Assembly: GCA_958438185.1 (NCBI GenBank)
Contig: CAUBQU010000004.1
Coordinates: 1 to 17,900 of the forward strand
DNA: 17,900 nucleotides
Source of the DNA: an uncultured Oscillospiraceae bacterium
GTDB taxonomy: Bacteria; Bacillota; Clostridia; Oscillospirales; Oscillospiraceae
Direction of reading: 5' to 3'
The notes beneath the pieces are model-generated. The model saw only the letters and a program-made list of their open reading frames with translations, did no database searches and was not told the origin of the DNA. The position numbers were made by a program, and so were the translations under genes. Below are positions 13,660-17,900 of the stretch, piece after piece (within the stretch, counting starts at the first letter, position 1; the number at the start of each line of letters is the position of its first letter).

Positions 13660-13698
13660 GCAGGGGCTGATACGAAAAGAAAACGCATCAGCCCCTGC
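13660..13698 (-). terminator. Shared terminator between degV and lgt
   Basis: GCAGGGGCTGAT (13660-13671) pairs perfectly with ATCAGCCCCTGC (13687-13698) around a 15-base loop. Read on the minus strand it is followed by TTTTCTATTCTTC, which suits lgt. On the plus strand the tail GTATTTG is poorer, but the hairpin could still serve the convergent degV. Confidence 0.8.
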
Positions 13699-13719
13699 GT
13701 ATTTGCGGGGAAGCCGTTC

Positions 13720-14493
13720 TTACCGGGCCGCCCGGCGGCGGGGAAAGCACAGCGCCAGCGCGAAAACGATGACGACCAGCGAGAGAACCTGGGAGATGGA
13801 AAGCGCCCCCACAAAGCCCCGGTAGCCGTCGCCCCGGAAAAATTCCAGCACGAACCGGATGGTGCCGTAGAGCAGAAAATAGACCGTCAGCATCCGCCGC
13901 CCCGGCGTTCCCCGGCGGCGCAGTACGGCAAGCAGGACAAAAAGCCCCAGTGCAGCGGCTGCTTCATAGAGCTGCACCGGCAGCAGCTTGATGCCATTCG
14001 GCGCGGCGATGGCGTGGGAAAAGGCGATCCCGAATCGCTGCGAAGGTCGCCCATAGCAGCAGCCGCTGCAAAAGCAGCCGATGCGGCCAAAGGCGTGGAT
14101 CAGCGGAATAACTGGCAGTAGCTGGGCCAGTGCGGCGGAAAAAGAGGTGCGGCTGGCGCGGCAATAGAGAAACGCCGCCAGCAGCGCGCCAAACAGGCCG
14201 CCGTAGAACACAAAGCCGCCCAGAAAATAGCGGGCCAGAAAATCCATGGGAGCTTGCCAGAGCAGCGGCAGGTTGCGCAGAAAATCTGGCAGCACCGTGG
14301 CAAGATACAGCAGCTTTGCACCCACGAGCGCGCCGATGCAGCCCCAGATCAGGGCCAGCTCCGTATCGGCGTCTAGCGGCGTCCGCTTCGGCTGGGTCGC
14401 CTTCAAATAGCACAGGGCCAAAACAAGGCCCAGCATCGCCGAGAGCCCATAGACAGGAACGTCCCGGCCAAACAGATGAAGATAGGGCAGCAT
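13720..14493 (-). CDS. lgt: Prolipoprotein diacylglyceryl transferase, Cys-rich variant
   Basis: Lgt transfers diacylglycerol from phosphatidylglycerol to the lipobox cysteine of prolipoproteins in the membrane. The 257-residue product has several membrane helices, PVYGLSAMLGLVLAL near the N-terminus, GGFVFYGGLFGALL (92-105), the signature region HAFGRIGCFCSGCCYGRP (133-150, with Arg137 matching the essential Arg), PVQLYEA and a C-terminal RFVLEFFRGD. It departs from classical Lgt in two places. The usual GRxGNFxN signature is replaced by a segment with Cys140, 142, 145 and 146, and the His of the SFHGGL motif (His103 in E. coli, as I recall) is Tyr97. This is a recognised-looking clostridial subgroup, so I keep the name with some caution. 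ATG at 14493 has GGAGG eight bases upstream. The solute-binding lipoprotein in this window is a possible client. Confidence 0.88.
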   Translation of the reverse strand: MLPYLHLFGRDVPVYGLSAMLGLVLALCYLKATQPKRTPLDADTELALIWGCIGALVGAKLLYLATVLPDFLRNLPLLWQAPMDFLARYFLGGFVFYGGLFGALLAAFLYCRASRTSFSAALAQLLPVIPLIHAFGRIGCFCSGCCYGRPSQRFGIAFSHAIAAPNGIKLLPVQLYEAAAALGLFVLLAVLRRRGTPGRRMLTVYFLLYGTIRFVLEFFRGDGYRGFVGALSISQVLSLVVIVFALALCFPRRRAAR

Positions 14494-14514
14494 AATCCTC
14501 CAATTTTACAAAAG

Positions 14515-14541
14515 CACTGCCGCCTGGAAGACGGCAGTGCT
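14515..14541. repeat. 27-bp direct repeat, left copy (itself a hairpin)
   Basis: CACTGCCG, an 11-base middle and GGCAGTGCT are identical, base for base, to 14775-14801, 260 bases downstream. With A14513-G14514 the copy folds into a hairpin, AGCACTGCCG with CGGCAGTGCT, around a 9-base loop. It lies 12 bases beyond the Shine-Dalgarno of lgt on the minus strand. Confidence 0.9.
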
Positions 14542-14774
14542 CAAATAGCCAAAAGCCTCGCAGAGTTTGCGCCCGCAGGCGCAAATAGGGTCCAATCATT
14601 TTCTCCGGTGGCGTGTACGTCGGGGAAAATACTTTACGCCCTGCAAGTGTGGAATTTTTACGCCTTCGGCGTGAAAATTATGCGCGCAGCAGGGTGCAAG
14701 CTCCTTCAAACGCGAGCCCAGCGTAGCGGGTCGCGTTTGAGAGCTTGTCAAAAATACTTTTTTGACAAGCTCGC

Positions 14775-14801
14775 CACTGCCGCCTGGAAGACGGCAGTGC
14801 T
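14775..14801. repeat. 27-bp direct repeat, right copy (itself a hairpin)
   Basis: Identical to 14515-14541. Here the hairpin has an eight-pair stem (CACTGCCG with CGGCAGTG). On the plus strand it is followed by CTTTTG. On the minus strand it lies just after the stop of the small membrane protein gene and could help to end that transcript. Confidence 0.9.
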
Positions 14802-14813
14802 TTTGCATAAAAA

Positions 14814-15119
14814 TCAAGTCAGGGAGTAAGTAATATCTGCAAGACCGGCGACGCCGCCGACTGCACCGATGCAAGCGATGCAGGAGATCAGGAAGACACC
14901 GCCGCCGATGAGCCCGATCAGCGACAGCACGAAGCCTGCCGTCTGCATCCCGCCGACAAAGCCGGCCTTTTTCGCATTGCTAGCCAAAATCAGGCCAACG
15001 ACACCCAATACAATCGAAACGATCAGCGACCAACCGAAGAACCAGCAGACGACCGAGATAATGCCGAGCACCATACTGGCGGTCGCGGCGCCCTTGCCGG
15101 GAATATTCTGATTTTCCAT
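14814..15119 (-). CDS. Small DUF4190-like membrane protein
   Basis: A 101-residue protein with a short polar N-terminus (MENQNIPGKGAA), then hydrophobic stretches at about 14-46 and 58-90, separated by LASNAKKAGFVGGMQT. The pattern of Gly-rich hydrophobic segments around a short polar turn, with ASMVLGIISVV and GLILASNAKK, is that of DUF4190-type proteins, a family of unknown function. The start is ATG at 15119 with a strong GGAGG upstream on the minus strand. It is transcribed toward lgt but separated from it by the hairpin element. It is divergent from mutY, leaving a 185-bp gap; a minus-strand TTGACT lies about 80 bases upstream but no matching -10 is convincing. Confidence 0.75.
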   Translation of the reverse strand: MENQNIPGKGAATASMVLGIISVVCWFFGWSLIVSIVLGVVGLILASNAKKAGFVGGMQTAGFVLSLIGLIGGGVFLISCIACIGAVGGVAGLADITYSLT

Positions 15120-15233
15120 AAGTTTCTCTCCTCCGTGTTACAAATTACCTTACAGCAGAATACTGCAAGGACCCGAAAATATCTTAGCGGCAAAAGTCAA
15201 CAGAATTCTCCACCGGCAAGCAGGGAAAGGGTT

Positions 15234-15262
15234 TTGCGTTTTCCTGCCCTGTGTGGTATGAT
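15234..15262 (+). promoter_or_regulatory. Predicted promoter of mutY
   Basis: TTGCGT (15234-15239), a 17-base spacer, and TATGAT (15257-15262) extended by TGG (15254-15256). The leader would be about 35 nt. Confidence 0.7.
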
Positions 15263-15304
15263 AATCGCGGAAAACGGCAGCACGAAGGAAATGGGGACGA
15301 TAGG

Positions 15305-16360
15305 ATGAATGAGCAGGAAAGACAGGCCCTGGCAGCGGCGCTGCCGGAGCGGCTTTTGCCGTGGTACCGGGAAAACGCCCGGACGCTGCCCTGGCGGCAG
15401 GACCGGGCACCGTATCATGTTTGGCTGTCGGAGATCATGCTGCAGCAGACCCGGGTCGAGGCTGTGCGGGGCTATTACAGCCGTTTTTTGCAGACCTGCT
15501 CGGATATCCCTGCCCTGGCGGCCTGCCCGCCGGAGGTGCTGAATAAGCTCTGGCAGGGGCTGGGCTATTATACCCGGGTGCGCAATCTGCAAAAGGCGGC
15601 CCAGTGCATTTGCCGGGACTACGGCGGCGAATTCCCCCGGGACATCACGGCCATCCGGGCGCTGCCGGGCATCGGGCCGTATACCGCCGGAGCCATCGCG
15701 TCGATCTGCTTCGAGCAGCCGGAGCCTGCGGTGGATGGTAATGTGCTGCGGGTCATGACCCGCTTCCTGGCCGACGCCACACCGCTGGAGCGCCCGGCGC
15801 TTCGGCGCGAGATCACCAAGACCCTGGCGGCGGTCTATCCGGCGGGGCAGTGCGGTGCATTTACCCAGAGCCTGATGGAGCTGGGGGCGCTCGTTTGCCT
15901 GCCCAACGGTGCGCCGCTGTGCGGCCAGTGCCCGCTCCAGGCGCTCTGCCGGGCCAAAGCGGCAGGCAACCCCTGCGCATACCCGGTCCGCGCGCCAAAG
16001 GCTGCCCGGCGGGTGGAGGAGCGGACGGTATTTCTTTTCACCTGCGACGGCCGCCAGGCGCTGGAAAAGCGCCCCTCTAAGGGGCTTTTGGCCGGGCTGT
16101 GGCAGTACCCCAATGTGCTGGGCAAGTTATCGGCCGCCCAGGCGATCGCGCAGGCGGAGCAGTGGGGCGTGCGGCCCCGGCAGCTGGAAAAAAGCGTCGC
16201 GCGGCAGCATATTTTTACCCACATCACCTGGCGCATGACGGCGTATTATTTCCAATGCGGTGCGGCCCCGGCGGCATTTACCTGGGCAGCGCCGTCTGAG
16301 ATCGCGCAGCGCTTTGCCTTGCCGACGGCATTTCATATGTTTTTTGAAGAAATGAAATAG
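15305..16360 (+). CDS. mutY: A/G-specific adenine DNA glycosylase
   Basis: MutY removes adenine mispaired with 8-oxoguanine, preventing G:C to T:A mutations. The 351-residue product has WLSEIMLQQTRV (catalytic Glu43), the helix-hairpin-helix LPGIGPYTAGAIA (120-132), the VDGNVLRV loop with catalytic Asp144, and an iron-sulfur cluster loop with Cys198, 206, 209 and 215. The C-terminal NUDIX-like domain, which recognises 8-oxoG, includes RPSKGLLAGLWQYPN and HIFTHITWRM. The first Cys spacing is seven rather than the E. coli six. I choose ATG at 15305 because it gives the usual N-terminal length. Its Shine-Dalgarno is poor (GGGGACGATAGG), and in-frame sequence upstream would start inside the predicted promoter. 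Confidence 0.96.
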   Translation: MNEQERQALAAALPERLLPWYRENARTLPWRQDRAPYHVWLSEIMLQQTRVEAVRGYYSRFLQTCSDIPALAACPPEVLNKLWQGLGYYTRVRNLQKAAQCICRDYGGEFPRDITAIRALPGIGPYTAGAIASICFEQPEPAVDGNVLRVMTRFLADATPLERPALRREITKTLAAVYPAGQCGAFTQSLMELGALVCLPNGAPLCGQCPLQALCRAKAAGNPCAYPVRAPKAARRVEERTVFLFTCDGRQALEKRPSKGLLAGLWQYPNVLGKLSAAQAIAQAEQWGVRPRQLEKSVARQHIFTHITWRMTAYYFQCGAAPAAFTWAAPSEIAQRFALPTAFHMFFEEMK

Positions 16361-16375
16361 GCAGTATGTTTTTCC

Positions 16376-16404
16376 TTGTCAGGGCAGGGCAGGTGTGGTA
16401 TACT
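16376..16404 (+). promoter_or_regulatory. Predicted promoter of uppP
   Basis: TTGTCA (16376-16381), a 17-base spacer, and TATACT (16399-16404) extended by TGG (16396-16398). The leader would be about 35 nt. GGGGGT just before ATG 16446 is the likely ribosome binding site. Confidence 0.7.
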
Positions 16405-16445
16405 GGTACGGTATTCGAAGTGTTTTGCGCAGATGGGGGTAAGCT

Positions 16446-17276
16446 ATGTTCTTGCTGGAATTGCTGAAAACGATTTTGCTCGGCATCGTGGAGGGCATCA
16501 CAGAGTGGCTGCCGATCTCTTCGACGGGGCATTTGATCCTGCTGAATAATTTTATCAAGCTCGATGTCTCCAAGGAATTTTGGGACATGTTTGAGGTCGT
16601 CATCCAGCTGGGGGCGATCCTGGCGGTGGTGCTGCTGTTTTGGAAGCGCCTGTGGCCCTTCGGTAAGAAGCCGGAGAAGAAAAAGCGCCGGATCTGGAAT
16701 TTGTGGTTCAAGATCATTGTCGGCGTTCTGCCGTCGGCGATCATCGGGTTTTTGCTGGACGATTGGTTCAATGCGCACTTTTACAACTACGTCTCCGTGG
16801 CCATCGCCCTGATCGTCTACGGTGTCGCGTTTATCGTCATCGAGCGGCGCCGTGCCGGTGCAGAGCCGCGGCTTTCCCATGTCGACCAGGTGACATACCG
16901 GGATGCACTGCTGATCGGCGCGTTCCAGGTCCTGTCGATCATCCCCGGGACCTCCCGTTCCGGCTCGACGATCCTGGGCGGGATGCTGCTGGGCCTCTCC
17001 CGGGGCGTGGCGGCGGAATTCTCCTTTTTTCTGGCGATCCCCACCATGGTGGGTGCAAGCCTGCTGAAAATCGTCAAGTTTATCGGCACCGGCGTTGGGA
17101 TCAACGGGCAAGAGGTCGTGATCCTGCTGCTGGGTTGCCTGGTCTCGTTCCTGGTCTCCGTCGTGACGATCCGCTTCTTGATGGATTTTGTCAAGCGGCA
17201 CACCTTCTCTGCCTTCGGCATCTACCGCATTGCCCTGGGCGCGCTGGTTCTCATTTATTTCCTCTGCACGCTGTGA
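16446..17276 (+). CDS. uppP: Undecaprenyl-diphosphatase UppP/BacA
   Basis: This membrane enzyme removes a phosphate from undecaprenyl diphosphate, recycling the lipid carrier of peptidoglycan and other wall polymers. Extra copies give bacitracin resistance. The 276-residue product has the family length and both conserved motifs: EGITEWLPISSTGHL (16-30, including the ExxxE pair) and PGTSRSGST (167-175, with Arg171). Seven or eight hydrophobic segments surround a charged loop (GKKPEKKKRR, about 73-82). ATG at 16446 gives the usual MFLLELLKTILLGIVEGITE-like N-terminus. It has its own promoter and terminator, so it is likely transcribed alone. Confidence 0.97.
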   Translation: MFLLELLKTILLGIVEGITEWLPISSTGHLILLNNFIKLDVSKEFWDMFEVVIQLGAILAVVLLFWKRLWPFGKKPEKKKRRIWNLWFKIIVGVLPSAIIGFLLDDWFNAHFYNYVSVAIALIVYGVAFIVIERRRAGAEPRLSHVDQVTYRDALLIGAFQVLSIIPGTSRSGSTILGGMLLGLSRGVAAEFSFFLAIPTMVGASLLKIVKFIGTGVGINGQEVVILLLGCLVSFLVSVVTIRFLMDFVKRHTFSAFGIYRIALGALVLIYFLCTL

Positions 17277-17304
17277 CGTGCAGTATGCTGCGGAAGCAGC
17301 CAAA

Positions 17305-17349
17305 CAGCCACAGCGGCCCGCGCCGCTGTGGCTGTGCTTGTGCTTTTTT
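17305..17349 (+). terminator. Intrinsic terminator of uppP
   Basis: CAGCCACAGCGG (17305-17316) pairs perfectly with CCGCTGTGGCTG (17323-17334). The T6 tract lies ten bases further on (17344-17349), and extra flanking pairs such as AAGCA with TGCTT can bring the stem closer to it. Confidence 0.8.
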
Positions 17350-17403
17350 CGGTTTTCTGCTGCGCTGGCGCCAAACAGCGGGGCAGAGCGGGAGGTTAGA
17401 ACG

Positions 17404-17727
17404 ATGGAAAATCTGATTTGGCTTATCATCATGGTCCCGTGCAGCGCGATCTTAACGGGAATCGGCATTTTTGCCTGGCGTAGAGAAAAGCCAATGTGGT
17501 TTTGGTCCGGCCCAGAGGTGAAAGCGTCGGAAATCGCAGATATCCCGGCGTATAATCGCGCCAATGGCCAGATGTGGATCGTATACTCCCTGATTTTTTG
17601 GGCCGCTGCGTTTGCGGGCCTGTGGAGCGGAACCTTGGCAGCTGCCTTGATCGTCGTCGGCTGCGTCCTGGGTCTCCCGGCTATGATCTGGAGCTATAAA
17701 AAGATTTACGAAAAGTATAAAGTATAA
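17404..17727 (+). CDS. Small three-helix membrane protein, unknown function
   Basis: A 107-residue protein with hydrophobic segments at about 4-24, 56-74 and 76-97 and a basic C-terminus (SYKKIYEKYKV). Between the first two helices is a conserved-looking loop, MWFWSGPEVKASEIADIPAY followed by NRANGQMW. I have seen this layout in small clostridial membrane proteins that have no assigned role. I cannot name the family with confidence and assign no function. ATG at 17404 follows GGGAGG. The reading frame is open far upstream, but that part overlaps uppP and its terminator. No clear promoter is visible between 17350 and 17403. Confidence 0.75.
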   Translation: MENLIWLIIMVPCSAILTGIGIFAWRREKPMWFWSGPEVKASEIADIPAYNRANGQMWIVYSLIFWAAAFAGLWSGTLAAALIVVGCVLGLPAMIWSYKKIYEKYKV

Positions 17728-17775
17728 CGACGAGAAAGGCGGCTTACAGGCTGAAAAACAGTGCGCCGCTGATAG

Positions 17776-17804
17776 AAACGCCCCGCCGGGAAGCCGGGGC
17801 GTTT
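17776..17804. terminator. Bidirectional terminator between convergent genes
   Basis: AAACGCCCCG (17776-17785) pairs with CGGGGCGTTT (17795-17804) around a 9-base loop. The T run is short but built into the stem on either strand. It serves the small membrane protein gene from the left and the RNase J gene from the right. Confidence 0.8.
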
Positions 17805-17816
17805 GGCATATTAGGC

Positions 17817-17900
17817 TCAAATCTCCATGATAACGGGCAGGATCATGGGGCTGCGCTTGGTGTTCTTGTAGAGGAAGGCCGAGAGGCTGTTCTTGATATC
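17817..17900 (-). CDS. Ribonuclease J, C-terminal end (partial)
   Basis: The last 27 codons and stop of a gene that enters from the right edge. The translation reads DIKNSLSAFLYKNTKRSP then MILPVIMEI. This matches the C-terminus of RNase J proteins (LYKxTKRxPMILPxIMEV), metallo-beta-lactamase-fold enzymes with endonuclease and 5'-to-3' exonuclease activity in Gram-positive RNA decay. Whether it is J1 or J2 cannot be told from this end alone. The catalytic part lies outside the window. Confidence 0.8.
   Translation of the reverse strand, partial: DIKNSLSAFLYKNTKRSPMILPVIMEI

Larger units (their letters stand above)
14509..14805. repeat. Hairpin-rich element with 14-nt terminal inverted repeats
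   Basis: CAAAAGCACTGCCG (14509-14522) and CGGCAGTGCTTTTG (14792-14805) are exact inverted repeats that bound 297 bases without a gene. Inside are further stems. TTTGCGCC pairs with GGCGCAAA (14566-14573, 14578-14585). CCCTGC pairs with GCAGGG (14639-14644, 14689-14694) and encloses AATTTTTACGCC/GGCGTGAAAATT (14653-14664, 14668-14679). A stem of about 20 pairs runs from CAAGCTC (14697-14703) to GAGCTTG (14741-14747). GAGCTTGTCAAAAA pairs with TTTTTGACAAGCTC (14741-14754, 14759-14772). No coding potential or clear target-site duplication is seen. It could be a MITE-like element, a structured leader of lgt on the minus strand, or stacked terminators. Confidence 0.6.

Noticed and set aside
14509..14805. 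CRISPR array, because of the repeated 27-mer
   Set aside because: There are only two copies, 260 bases apart, each a palindromic hairpin, with no regular spacers and no cas genes.
14476..14829. A 117-codon plus-strand open frame across the hairpin element
   Set aside because: It starts inside lgt, runs through repeated hairpins, lacks a ribosome binding site and resembles no protein.
16278..17564. A 428-codon open frame on the minus strand opposite uppP
   Set aside because: Antisense to UppP with intact motifs; Asp/Gln/His-rich translation without a fold.

Overview
The window reads as a stretch of chromosome from a GC-rich member of the Clostridia, most likely in the Oscillospirales. The reasons are the Firmicutes-type protein families (DegV, RNase J, Lgt with a Cys-rich motif, ComEB-type dCMP deaminase), strong GGAGG-type ribosome binding sites, and many TGn extended -10 promoters. 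The genus cannot be fixed from the sequence alone. Most genes are housekeeping; no phage, IS transposase, CRISPR array, tRNA or rRNA is visible.

Layout: rpsT (S20) with its own terminator; recG (branch-migration helicase); gpmI (cofactor-independent phosphoglycerate mutase of the plant/trypanosome-like sequence type). A consensus promoter at 4261-4289 then drives a short structured leader that ends in an intrinsic terminator. It precedes a four-gene operon: a single-domain ABC ATPase, an RbsC-type permease, an RbsB-type lipoprotein, and a short, divergent relative of pseudouridine-5'-phosphate glycosidase (PsuG). This operon is the best candidate for an undescribed system: uptake plus cleavage of a nucleoside- or ribose-derived compound, possibly controlled by premature termination.

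Next are a dCMP deaminase gene, rpsO (S15) behind a structured leader, and pnp (PNPase) behind a long imperfect hairpin. An XdhC-family gene follows. A 313-bp gene-free stretch (12412-12724) holds a promoter and two tightly packed multi-hairpin junctions. Next comes degV. On the minus strand are lgt and a small DUF4190-like membrane protein, separated by a 320-bp hairpin-rich stretch bounded by 14-nt terminal inverted repeats (14509-14805). The window ends with mutY, uppP and a small unknown membrane protein on the plus strand, and the last 27 codons of an RNase J gene on the minus strand.

Functional links: Lgt would lipidate the solute-binding lipoprotein; UppP recycles the undecaprenyl carrier for cell-wall synthesis; PNPase and RNase J are both RNA-decay enzymes; RecG and MutY serve DNA repair. 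The unexplained interest lies mostly in non-coding structure: the operon leader at 4293-4392, the pnp hairpin, the double junction before degV, and the inverted-repeat element before lgt.
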